Source of the DNA: Anoplopoma fimbria
Taxonomy: Eukaryota > Chordata > Actinopteri > Perciformes > Anoplopomatidae
Assembly (NCBI RefSeq): GCF_027596085.1
Contig: NC_072472.1
Span: 16,307,971 to 16,371,970, forward strand
Direction of reading: 5' to 3'
Length of the DNA: 64,000 nucleotides
Each line of letters opens with the position of its first letter. The stretch's first letter is position 1. Shown one piece after another: positions 1 through 40,265 of the stretch. Both the position numbers and the translations under genes were made by a program. The notes beneath the pieces are model-generated. The model ran no database searches, was not told where the DNA came from, and saw only the letters and a list, made by a program, of their open reading frames with translations.

Positions 1-3000
1 ATATAAACCCTCAACAATTGTTTACCCATAGTGATCTAAAGATATCTTATTTATAATCATTATAATAAAAACGGTATAATTGCCAGAGCAAACTTAGTAA
101 CCTATTTAATTAGAAATGTGTGGAAAGAACCTTCCCATCACAAATGAAATATCATCTTGAATGTTAAGTATAAGTGGTGCTCTTTGTTTCTACTGTCATC
201 TGTGCTCAGGTCACAGCCATGTTATTTGATATTATTCCCAACCATTAGTCATTGCTCAGGTAAATATAGTTTGGGTTTTCACATCTATTGATTGAGGTTA
301 AAGTAAAATGTTTCATACAGGATTGAAGTCTTTTTACCTTCAGCCACCAGGAGGTGCTGTAGCTCACTCAGCACGTCAGGTTCACAAATGAATGACAGAA
401 ATGGGTTTATTTTTAAGGCCATTAATTTAATCCATTGAATGACATGCTGCTTACTACTGTGCTGGGTTTCCTGTGAAGTGGACATTTTGAATCTTTAAAG
501 CAAAATAGTCTTTAAAGTAGAGTTATATATGCCATACAAACCTAGTGACGGGGACAACAGGTCCAGATGGATTTTAGCGCCATCATGTGGTTAAACGGTG
601 GCATATATTTTAATATTTTCACTACTATATAGTTAACGGCCCAGTGCACCCAGAGTAAACCCACAGGTCAGTTCAAATATTCACCCTGTAAATGCCTGCG
701 TGTACACTCTGGTTGTTTGAAATCTCCTTTATCTTTGTTGCACTTTTACACCTTTTATCATTTTTATTAGTACAACAAAGTCCGGTGACATCTTGTAATC
801 ACAGCGTAGCTCTGCCCATCTTCAGCCCGAGCAGAGATCGAATAGAGGTGAGCAGGGCCTTTAAAAAGTATGAACATAATTATTTTGGAGAGCTCTCCAG
901 TAATGATTCAAAGAAATGCAGTTCATAGAAATGAAAATCTATTGTATGATGAACATTTTTCAGAGGTCAAAGAAATGAAACTGGACTATTGAGATTAAGG
1001 TATTTTATTTTTCAAACAATTCTGTATTAAGACATGAATTCATTCAACACAATCTTTTGAAAGTTTAAAGTTGATCAGTCTATGAAATACAATCTAGAGT
1101 TAACCTCTCACAAGTAACACAGACGCGCGCACACACACTAAAACATTGCAAAGATGTTTACCGTCTTAAAAAAAACCCAAAAAAAAAACCAGTTATTGAA
1201 AAAGAATAATAGATATTGTAGTTCTGTCCAAAGATCCACATCGTTTTAGAGCTCCAAGTAAACCCCAAGTTTGATCGGCCTCACTCCCAACTACAGCTGC
1301 TAATCCCTTCATACTTTATTGAGAATATAAGCTAAGAGAGAGGAGGGCCTCATCACAATATTAACTATCGATACTTTGAGTTCACAAAGGCAGTTCCATG
1401 GATCTCATTACAGAGAAGCAAGAACAAGCATCCCAACAGGTGATTGTGTTAAACTGACAGAGCGAAGCAGTAGTTATTCTTTGTGGTTATGAACAAAAGT
1501 AAAATACAGAACAACTTCATTAACAAGCAACAAACGAACCAGCCTACATTCAGTCTGCCAAAGGCCACTGAAAAATCATTCTGTAGGTCACACTGAGATG
1601 AACAGCCACGGTTTGATTTGTTCAAATGCTTGTATTGCTTATTAAAAAAGAAATGTCATCATCTGAGAGAATAACTGTCTCTCAGGACGATGTTCTACAT
1701 GTTTAACGCTTTACCTAAAACTCCATGGTGCCTCTTTCTTTCTGATGACAAACTTTGTGAATCTTGGCTGTTCAGAGCCGCCTTACATGAATTCAGCGAT
1801 CCAATCTGTCCATGTTCGTGGTCAGACTGACACTGAAACTAATGCGTTAGGAGGTTCTTTTAATGGCTCTTGGCACAAAATGAAATAGAACTTTTACGAC
1901 TTATTGTAACAAGAACTGTGTTACAAACCACAACCTATTATAAGAATTTCTGCTGCTTACAATGTGATAAGATTAATATTTGAACAGATTCCCTCAAATA
2001 AATTGATGACAGTTTGTAGCACCTCATCCATAAACTACACGTCAATGTTCATCACAATTTTAAACATTGCTGAGCCACAAGAGTTTGAGCAAGAACTTGT
2101 TTTGAGAGATCTTTTTTTATTTGTAAAATAAAGGCCTTCTTAAAATAAACACAAAGTCAAATTATTTAGAAATGCTATCCAGAATATCAACACAAATCAG
2201 ATGATAAAGAAGATTTAATGAATATGTTGCTATGGTATTTTGCTTTATCTTTTAAATCAAATTTAACTGCAAGGAAGTAGTATGGTGTTCCTCACTGAGC
2301 TTGTGCACAAAAGCTGAGGTAGAAATACACTAAAGTATTCCAAATAAACTTTTTATTAGGCAACATGAGAATGTGTGTTAAAGAGTTCTCCATTGATTTT
2401 ACACACCACAGTCTGTTTCAGTTTCAGTTGGCAGTAAGTGCACTGAATGATGTTGCCAGGCAACAACTGAGATGTTGCAAACATTTTTGCAGAAGAAAAT
2501 GTCTGACCGTTACGACTGCTCATAGTTTGGTCAGAGATTGTGTTGTGTTATACAAGTAGCAGATGAGGGGCGAGCTAGAGGTCTGGTAAATTCACCTCAC
2601 TTCTTCAAACTTTTTCCACACATGCAGTATTACTCCCGAGCACCTGTTAACAGACTCCGATGTGTAAAATCAGGGGAGTTAATCTTGAAGGATTTTCATA
2701 CCTGGTGACAAAAACGCATTAAAAAATGAGGTTGTCAAGAATTGATAATTGACTAATTGTCTTCTTCTGTAATCTGTTAATGTACCTTATTGATCAATAA
2801 ACTTTTTCACTTACTAAATGCTGCCTTTTTTTGATACAATACCAAAGCCAAGAGCCAATAACCTCACATCAAGAGCTATCACGCCCTTCATATCACCACT
2901 GCACCACTTTGTGTGCTGTTTCCCGTCATCACCTGAGCATATTTACAGCCTGTCACCTTCACATAGGCAATTTACACAAGAGGGCCAGATCCCACACCAG

Positions 3001-5919
3001 TCTGTGAGTCATCACAAGCGTCTGCATCACAGCCGAAGTTGACTCCTCTGGTAACAAGAAGACAGACGTTATTTTTATGGCTAGTCAACAGAAATGCTGC
3101 AGTAATTGACAGTCTACATACACACAGCTGTCTCAGTGGACGACTCGTTTCACTATCACCAACTACTAAGACTGATTACATACTGACGAGTTTGTCCACT
3201 GCTGAGTGAATGAGGAAAAACAAAAAATCCATCTCTCTGTTGCAATTATAGCTCTGATCTCTGCCTTAAAATACATTGTGCTTTGATTATTAGAGCAGTA
3301 CACATGTTCATATAAATACAAATCTGTCTTATAGATGTACATTCACTTTGATTTCTCAATATAGACTAATTTACACATTTTATAAAATAGGCTTTTCAGA
3401 ATATATCAAGCTACTTTCCCCACTACAAGATTATGCAATCAACATCGTTCAAGAATAAGCGCTAATCTCATTTTTGCTGCAAGAACCTACATTTTCTGAG
3501 CAGACGTCACACACAGAGTTGAATTTGACCTGCGCACAAGTACTACGGTTTTTTTCTTCTACGAACACGTTTCATACGTATGGCTTTTCATTATGCTGGC
3601 TCTCACTGTGAGAAGATCCTTTACATGTTACACTTGATAAATTGGACATGTGGTAATTAAATTGTTATTGCAACTATCTGAATTGATTATTGTCTGAAAA
3701 TATTTTTTAGGTAATATACATGGTGCCAAAAAAGCATTTGAAGTCCATCAAAGGGATATTCAGGATTTGATTTAAGTGTACTTAAGTGGCACAGGGTATA
3801 AATCCTAACAAAGGGGCAAATTTTGTTGTTCCTCTCCTACATGAGATTTCAAGTAAGAAACAAGTGTGTATGTGTGGTAGGGGGAGGGGCTATTAACCGA
3901 TCCTTTAATCTCTCACCTTCCCAACTCCAAGGCACTGCTTTAACTGTAAACATGGCAGATTGATAAAAAAAATTATGATTTGACCATAAAAAGCACAAGT
4001 GCCAGAGCTCCTGGTGGATTGTTATAGTGACATTAGAAATGAATGTCATGGCACATGACAGATACTCAAGAAAACGCATTTGCTAAATGGGAAAACAACT
4101 TTGATACAGAACTATATACTCTACTTCAATGGCTTACATGCACACCAAGTATCTGCTCGAGATATATTTATAAATGTATGTTTACTGAAGTGAAAGTGCT
4201 TTCCATGCCCATTTACAGTTTGTTTTATAATCTCACCACAAAAGTAGCCATCTATGTATATTCTTTATAGATTTATTTTTGCCTCTATTAAATATATCTC
4301 CTCAGCGACATTTAGCAGATTATCCCATTGATCACTAACCGAGATTCCTTTTTATAATAAATTAAAGCTTTTTCTTTTAGGCAGTTGTGTTCTTTTAACA
4401 TTAACATGTCAGCTTCTATTTATAAGCAGATGAACCAACTTGTTGGAAAATGTAGACATTTTCCAAACAATTCCATGCTGACAATAGAAGTGGCTTTAAA
4501 ATGTCCACCTGTTGATACCAAAGTGCTGCAGAAGCACAGCGGTGCCGTAAAACTGTGTGAATCACTGATCAAAAAGCTTGATTCATGTGTTTACCAACCC
4601 ACTGCTGACAGGAAATCAGCAATCTACTTCCTGATGATGCTGCATCATACTTCTACTGTACTACCTGGTGTATGAGAGCACACAGAATCTCCCCTGTGCA
4701 GCTGCCTAAACAAAGCAGACATTTAATTCCAAGAAAAAAAAAAAACACACACAGTCAAAAGCTAAAGGAAAGCAGCTCAATAAGCATGATATTTTTTAGC
4801 TGTATATACAGAAAGAAACATTGGTTAGTGATCTGTAGGAAGAGTTTCTACACAAATCTTTAAAGTCGCCATTTAAGCAATGTTTATTTTGCCCTAGCTT
4901 CATACCCCACGCTGCAGAATATGCTGTGAACTTTGGCAGAATGTATAGATATAAAATATATTAAGTCTCATGTGTTCCAGCAGTCTTCTTCAAAGTGCCT
5001 GATGAGATGGAGTCCTCTGTGGTATTGCAGAGTCACCCTACATTAAATCTCTCCACTGGCCTTAGACAAAGAATAAACTGTACCACACCTAGCTGTTCTC
5101 TGCAAAAAAAACAAAACCCACACTAACTAAATAGTCTTAGAACTGAAATATAATACAGTAGGGTAGATCACTGTGGTAGGAGGGTGAAAGGACCACGAAA
5201 ATGATCTCGCTTAATCACAATAATCAGTGACACCCTCTTTTCACGTTCCACCAGCATCCTCTTTTACTGACAAATACCCCTCTCCTCAAAAAGGTGTCAA
5301 CCACTCTCCAACACGATCAGCCAAATACACAAACTCCCCTCTTCAAACAAAGACTCCACAGATTAGCATATATTGCAATATAATGGCAATATAATTACAG
5401 TAAAATTAAGTAAACCAGTAGGCTAATAGCAATACAGAATCACTACATATAAATAACACATTTTTGTATTATGTAAATCTATGAAAACAAAAAGTTTAGA
5501 TACAAGCCTGATGAGTCAAATAATGAAAGGCTTCACCTAAACCAAGAAAAAAAGGCAAGGCAGGAGATTTCACATTACTGATTAACTGAGTACTGCACAT
5601 ATATGTGACTTCTGATTGGTTTGATCATTTATTCATTTAAACTGAAATCTATTTAGCTTTTGAAGCATTCAAGGCGTACTTGCTGTGATTAAGAGTTGCA
5701 ACATCATTTGCCATTCAGGTCAGAAAAAAGCTTGTGAAAGTCGGACTTCAGGTTACTGTCTACTATACATAACTAAACATACTTCAACAAGCTACTTCGT
5801 CCTGACTTTAATGTCCCTTTGTAATATTTTTTGTACTAAATCCTTCCTTTAAACCTCCCTGAAATCATGGGAGCCCCACAACAATGGGGGTCCACAAGCC
5901 ACTGCAGATGTTCCAGCAT

Positions 5920-5925
5920 TTTATT
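5920..5925 (-). terminator. candidate mink1 polyadenylation signal (AATAAA)
   Basis: Reads AATAAA on the minus strand about 620 nt after the mink1 stop codon. This would give a 3' UTR of ordinary length. Other AATAAA words exist further left, for example at 1003-1008, so the choice is an inference. Confidence 0.25.
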
Positions 5926-6325
5926 TTTTGACGTCCATGTGTCCGATGGCAACACACTGACTGGAGGCTATATAGGAGGCCTGCAAATGATTCAGATCTA
6001 AGTGTAAGGTGCTACCTATTTACAGCTTCATTTCAACATACAGTATTGGTAAATAATGCCTTCTTCAAAACGTACTGTAGAACCATCAAGGAATGTTTTT
6101 TTTTAACATACTCCACAATGAGGAACCAAATAGATACGACAGAACACGGGTCCACCAAGTAAAGTAAATCAAGACAAGAATATTTACAGTACAAATCAAT
6201 AGATGATATTAACATTTGAAGCTCATCAGTGATTTTTCATGATGAGTCCAGGGAGAATGTTATCGGGGGGCTTCTGTGAAAATTGTGTCTTAAGGAGTGT
6301 ACATGTAGGCTGGAATGGGTTGTTA

Positions 6326-6329
<4 letters not shown>

Positions 6330-6414
<85 letters not shown>
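6330..6414. repeat. (TG)n microsatellite
   Basis: About 42 nearly perfect TG units, ending in an A-run. It lies about 130 nt past the mink1 stop codon, so on the transcribed strand it is a (CA)n tract probably inside the 3' UTR. Confidence 0.97.
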
Positions 6415-6417
<3 letters not shown>

Positions 6418-6542
6418 AAGAGCTGAAGAGAAAGGGAGAAAGGTGTTTCACAATTGTGTGCATGCACTTGTGAGAATTTCAGATGCCCTTTCTTCTCCGA
6501 AACCCTGCTGGGTTCCACACACTGACCAGAGCGGCTGTTCCT

Positions 6543-35052
<28,510 letters not shown>

Positions 35053-36460
35053 GGCTGGTCAAACTTAGGAGCCTTAGCTACCAAGTTAGCAAAGCTATTT
35101 GACAAGAAGTGCTGAGAGAAATGTGACGTGGCTGCTGCAGCGATCTTGGATCGGTGTTATCTGTGGTTTAGATCCAGCAAACGGGCTGACACTGTTGCGG
35201 AGCCGCACGGTAGCACTCAGATTAGCACACACATCGCAGATAGAGAGCCGCCACAGACGCACCCAGCTGGCTAGCTCACGTCAACTCCGGCCGACAGATA
35301 TGATGTTATCCGCGGGTGTTTTAATGCAAAAAGCGGTGACAATGTCCGACCCAGAGACGGTTAACTTAATACAAGAGATTTCAACAAAAACAAGTGGTGT
35401 CGTCCCCCGTTAGCCGGCCATCGGTACCGCTCTAACAACGGGCAGGCTTTCAATGCAGTGCACCTCCGCCGTGGTTTGACACCTTGCTGCGTTCATTTTG
35501 ACAAGACGCCTCTGCTGCTGTCAAACATTCAGATAGTGTTATATGTCATTTAAAAAAAAATGATGCGAAAAAACTACCAGATAGGTCTGGTGTGCCACTG
35601 AAGCTGTGGGAGTAGAAAAATAACATTCACGGCTCAGCAGCGCGACGCTTGTTTTTAAGGAGACGCAGCGATGTGATGGCGTCCGGGTCCGTCCGCACCA
35701 GAACCGACCGACCGGCAGGCTGTCAACACCAGCCGTAAACGTCTGTCCTCCCTGAATACAAACACAAGTGCGGAAAATGAAAAATAATGGCCTCGTTGGG
35801 GGAAAAAAACACGATACTTGGCGACTGCAGTTGTAAAACTTGTTAACACGACTTAAATATTCATCAATTCCGAGCGCACGTTCATCCGGACACCGAGTCA
35901 GGTGCGTGAAATCAACCCGACGTCAGCTGGCTCACGAAGCTAAGCTACTCGGCTAAATTAGTCTTTTTTTCCCCCCCCAGAATAAACTTTCCTTCTTCAA
36001 CCATTTTCTGTGTTGACAGTCGCGCCTAGCACCGACAACCTTCCGGGGGAAAGCGCAGACGAGCACTATTTTTTTTTTTTCGCAAGGCACCGCCGTAATA
36101 CTTGTAAATTGGGGGCCAGCGACTCTTTAAAGTTAGGCGTCGCCTTCCTTCTCACGCGTTTATGAACTTGTAGTGATACTCCCAACACACCGACGACACG
36201 GTGCAGTTTAACAAGCGGGCTGCAGCCAAACTTGTTATTTCGCCATGTTTTGCTTCCCGAGTCCTCCCTCCCACTTCCAGTCGTGTTGTAGTCTTGCGGG
36301 GTTGTTCTGACGATTGGCTGCACACGCTCCTCAAGTGTTTTCTCCTCTCGGATGGCTACGGTGCTTCATCAGGGACAAATTACCTGGAAAATTACATCGG
36401 ACTTCAACCTACGCAACTGCAGCTGTCTGTTCCCGGCAGCACAGCCGAGGTCGTCCTCAT
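35053..36460 (-). promoter_or_regulatory. mink1 promoter and 5' UTR region
   Basis: The 1.4 kb upstream of the mink1 ATG is richer in G+C and CpG than the rest of the window, for example around 35200-35480, 35640-35720 and 36005-36060. It has no TATA box at an obvious distance. This suggests a broad CpG-type promoter, fitting a widely expressed kinase. A CRE-like TGACGTGG lies at 35122-35129. The transcription start and any non-coding exon cannot be placed from sequence. The open frame at 36201-36545 on the other strand looks like chance. Confidence 0.5.
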
Positions 36461-36929
36461 ACCTGCTATGCCCTGCTCTGTCACTGATCAGACCTCAGAA
36501 ATAGGTTCAATTAAAACACAATTCTGCTTGATAACTTTAAAATAAACTGCAATGTATAATTCCTAGTGTGTCTGTTGTTATTAGTAACCAGTTGACCCTT
36601 TTCCTGTTCTTTGTTTTGCTCTGGTGTGCCTGCCATCCTAACAGATTTATGGCAACTATAGTGATTTTACATTAAGACAGGCCTACCTTATCTTCAACAA
36701 ATCATAATGCTTGTCAATGATGCATGATTCACTTCCAAAGCTGTCCACCAAGAGTTAAGAAAAACAAAACAATCTGGCATGGTGCTTTATTGAAGATTTC
36801 AGTATTCATATAGAAAATAAACTTCAATAAATGTTTGTGTTTAATAGTGCCCCTTTACATGTTCAGTTTCTATATACACTTAGTCTTCAAACTGTTCCAC
36901 TAAAATGTATTATTTGTTCCAAGAATGAG

Positions 36930-37118
36930 CAGATAACAAAGGATGCTACTGGTGGTTTACAGAGAATATTAACCTCAACAGTAGGTATAACAAACAGATA
37001 ACAAAGGATGTTACTGGTGGTTTACAGAGAATATTAACCTCAACAGTAGGTATAACAAACAGATAACAAAGGATGTTACTGGTGGTTTACAGAGAATATT
37101 AACCTCAACAGTAGGTAT
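36930..37118. repeat. 65-bp tandem repeat, about 2.9 copies
   Basis: Units begin with CAGATAACAAAGGATG at 36930, 36995 and 37060, so the period is exactly 65. Units 2 and 3 are identical over their shared length and unit 1 differs by one base (GCTACT for GTTACT). Near-identity implies recent expansion. Confidence 0.96.
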
Positions 37119-37839
37119 ATTTTTTTATAACAGTTTTTTTTCCTTGAAAAATGTCATGCGCTGTGTCTAGATTGGTATCAGTAGTGCTGCCTGTGGAAGG
37201 CAATTGTTTGATACACGTCATGGCCTTTTGCATAGTAGTAGATATTCACTTTCAAATTGCATAAAAAAACTGTTTATTGAGTAACAAAAAAAATAACATA
37301 AGTAGAATGTGTTCATCACAAGTAAGACTATTTATTATCTCTCAACCCCTTAGTATTAGTAGGATATATATCTATATCAGCAACTCTAAGGTTATAACTG
37401 ATCTGCAGGTTTTCATACACAAAGATTTTTAAATGGTGACTTTTAAAAACAAACAAAGTTTCTGTTAGTAGTATTTTCATAAAAATGTATTGGTAATGTT
37501 GGCTATTAGGTCAATAACAACAAATATCATGGTAGAAACAGTATAAGGTCACTTCTCAGTATATCACAGACATTTCGGCAGAATCTTAAAACAATGTAAA
37601 CCCCTAAAGGCAACCATTTTGTGCTGTACAAGACAGGCTACAGCAAATACCCAGCTTCTAGTGTGCAAGAGCTCATAGTGTCTTTTTAAAATAATCTAAA
37701 GGGAAGTGTGAATAGTGCTGAAGCTAACAATGCACAGTTTCTATCCACAAATGTTTTCCCTAGCTCCTCTGTGAAAGGTGCTTCATGTAGAGACAAGGCA
37801 GCATTCGTGTGGGACACTTGTCATCTGTCAGATTCAAAT

Positions 37840-38095
37840 GCATTTACTCTGAAACGGCAGAAAGGGCAATGTATTGGAAACAGAGGGTTGCTGGTTCAAG
37901 TCCCTTTATGGACTGGTAGCTGGAGACGTGCCAGTCTGCCAAATGAGCAAGGCAGGGAGCTCCAATTGTTCTCCTCTGACTCTATATTGTAGCCGCCACT
38001 GCCCCTAATATTAGGATGGGATAATAGAAAGCTAAATTTCACTGTGTGCTGTGCTGTACAATCTGTGACAATAAAAGCTGGTTTATGATTACAGG
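37840..38095 (+). mobile_element. tRNA-derived SINE-like element
   Basis: Contains a good RNA polymerase III box B (GGTTCAAGTCCC, 37893-37904) about 50 bp into the element and ends in GTGACAATAAAAGCTGG, a 3' phrase common in fish retroposons. Box A is weak and target duplications were not found, so the borders are approximate. Confidence 0.45.
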
Positions 38096-38585
38096 AAACC
38101 GACTGTGTATTTCACTGGCTCTGTTGTAGGTTTGGAAACTTTTTTTAAACTTTTTGTGGATTATGAACTGGATTATGGTATTGTCCTGCACATCAATCCA
38201 TTATTCTAAGTCTCCATTAACATACATATCTCTTTAAAATACATGGGACAGGGTTTCAATGAGAAAACAATAGAAAGAGTTTAAAACATAAAGTCCCATT
38301 CCAAAGGCTTTACGTACTGCCGTTTGTCTGCCTAGCTGATGGTTGTTCTCTAAAATCTTCATATGGTGTCAAGTTATTCATGAGTTATTCATATTCGTGA
38401 CAAACCTTTAAACATGCAAACATTGTTTCCCCAAGTGTTCAATCTCAGGTTATAGAACTTTCTCAACTTCCTCTCACATTGGTCAAACTACTTTTCTGTC
38501 ACCCATATCTTCGATCTGATGAAACATGCATCACATTTTGTTATTGTTACTACATGATGAAGGCAACAAGTTCTGCTGAGTTATT

Positions 38586-38930
38586 ATATCCATCTTCCGT
38601 AACAGCTTATCCAGTTAAGGGTCGCGGGGGTGCTGGAGCCGATCCCAGCTGTCAATGGGCGAAGGTCGCCAGCCTATCACAGGGCAGACATATATAGACA
38701 GACAACCACTCACGCTCACATTCACACCTACGGGCAATTTCAAAGTCATCAATTAACCTAACCTGCATGTCTTTGGACTGTGGGAGGAAGCCGGAGAACC
38801 CGGAGAGAACCCACGCTGACACAGGGAGAACATGCAAACTCCACACAGAAGGTTGTCCAGCCCGGGAATTGAACCCGGGCCCCTCTTGCTGTGAGGCGAC
38901 AGTGCTAACCACTACACCACCGTGCAGCCC
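38586..38930 (-). mobile_element. tRNA-headed SINE with 10-bp target duplication
   Basis: Direct repeats CTGAGTTATT flank it perfectly (38576-38585 and 38931-38940). On the minus strand it begins GGGCTGCACGGTGGTGTAGTGG, with box A-like TAGTGGTTAGCACTG and an intact box B (GGGTTCAATTCCC), and ends near a short GGAT tail at the left. It is the clean relative of the composite copy at 13786-14150, but lacks 19 bp near its 3' end that the other copy keeps. A 119-codon open frame across it is only a by-product. Confidence 0.85.
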
Positions 38931-39624
38931 CTGAGTTATTGTATGATATTTCCAAATCAGGCAATGCAATATTGATGCTACATGGTTGTCCAGTGCAAGA
39001 ATGGTGTTCATTTAGTGTGGCATGGCTCAGACCATAGAATTAGCAGGTTTTGAGAGAATAACTATTGTGATTAAATATGAAACAAAACCTAAAATTCTTC
39101 GCGATTAAAGACTTGATGTTGCTCCATTGGAATTGCGGCATGATTATAAGCCACATTATGCCACTACTTATTACAGTGTTATGGCTAAATGGAATGTAAC
39201 TAAGAAAAGCCTGGTGCATGTACGTCAAAAAAAAAAAGAGTAGATATGTGAGATTTTTATGGCACCTTGACACGGAATTGAGGAGCCGGCACGGAAATAG
39301 CTGAAGTGGATAGTGGAATGTTTTGTTCTGTTCTGCTCACAACATGATGAAATAATAATTCACTTTGGTTGTCATGGTGACTTTAAAAAAAGCAACAATT
39401 AGCAGAAAATCAACCTCGCACCCTTTAATTATCTTGTCCTCCTTTTCTTTCCCTCGAACAGTTTTCCCACTTGACCATTCATCCGAAAATATTAAAAAGA
39501 CTTTGCATCTGCAGAAATGAACAGTCCTCTTTCAACATATTACCTTATTTTCTTCTGGTACACCATCCTGATGTAATGACCTATCCCTCTTATCAGTACT
39601 CTCCCTTTCCTGCCCTATCCGGTT

Positions 39625-39630
39625 TTTATT
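39625..39630 (-). terminator. candidate pld2 polyadenylation signal (AATAAA)
   Basis: Reads AATAAA on the minus strand 636 nt beyond the pld2 stop. If used, the GA tract at 39742-39826 would be a (CT)n tract in the 3' UTR. Confidence 0.25.
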
Positions 39631-39741
39631 TCAGCTACAATCCAGTCATCTCTTTATATCCGTCACCATAACAACCACAAATGTTCTGACAGATTTGCTG
39701 GCACTGCAGTGAGAGGTGAAGCCTCAGAGGGAGAGAAGGAG

Positions 39742-39758
39742 TGCGAGAGAGAGAGACA

Positions 39759-39826
<68 letters not shown>
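39742..39826. repeat. (GA)n microsatellite
   Basis: About 40 GA units with a few interruptions at the left end, 440 bp past the pld2 stop codon. A pure purine/pyrimidine tract. Confidence 0.97.
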
Positions 39827-39829
<3 letters not shown>

Positions 39830-40265
39830 CCACCCACCCAAAAACCTTGCACCAATAAATGTACACTATGTTCCCAGATCATGTGAGATGCTTGATTTCC
39901 AATACAACCTTGCAATCCTCTCCTGACTCATACATTAATTTGCGTGTGTCTAACATCACGGCCAGCCCTGCCGTTCAGATCGCACTGTAGTGCAAGTTAT
40001 GCAGCAGACACCATCATCACAAACAAACTAGCCAGTTCAGGTTAAGCTACTGTTCTAAAACAATCTACATTTCAGTGGTTATGTTCAGAGTCAGTCAAAG
40101 AGACAATATAAAAAAACATAAACTGATGTCTTTCCTCACCATTAAATCATCAGTGTTGTAACTACTTACATGTACTGTGCTGAAAATTAGAAACTACAAG
40201 GAGGAGCATGTGGTGCAGCAGCCCCTCGGCTGTTACGCAGGGGTCTGATCTGAGCTCAGCTGCGG

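Larger units (their letters stand above)
1..6542. other. 3' flank and probable 3' UTR of mink1; no gene recognised
   Basis: AT-rich DNA with no exon of a recognisable protein on either strand. All open frames are short and lack conserved motifs. Because mink1 reads leftward and stops at 6543, the right part (roughly 5900-6542) is probably its 3' UTR. The part below about 5900 may be UTR or intergenic. Apart from the TG microsatellite I see only short A-runs (for example 4733-4745) and two CTCF-like motifs near 344 and 576. Confidence 0.6.
36461..40265. other. Intergenic region between mink1 and pld2
   Basis: Between the mink1 promoter and the 3' end of pld2, which reads towards it. It contains a 65-bp tandem repeat, two SINE-like insertions and a GA tract (separate entries). 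The part from about 39630 to 40265 is probably pld2 3' UTR. No other gene is recognised. Confidence 0.65.

Noticed and set aside
285..485. 66-codon minus-strand open frame (…ICEPDVLSELQHLL…)
   Set aside because: Looks protein-like at first, but there is no splice context or recognised family, and part of it overlaps a CTCF-like motif. Too short to call.
6237..6518. 93-codon minus-strand open frame with a Thr-His repeat
   Set aside because: It is the translation of the TG microsatellite and lies in the mink1 3' flank; not a gene.
36201..36545. 114-codon plus-strand open frame in the mink1 promoter region
   Set aside because: CpG-rich sequence gives long open frames by chance; there are no domain motifs and it lies opposite a clear promoter.
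36930..37118. CRISPR-like array
   Set aside because: The 65-bp units are contiguous tandem copies with no variable spacers, and the window is vertebrate DNA.
39635..39915. Several Ser-Leu or Arg-Glu repeat open frames
   Set aside because: Artefacts of the GA microsatellite read in several frames.
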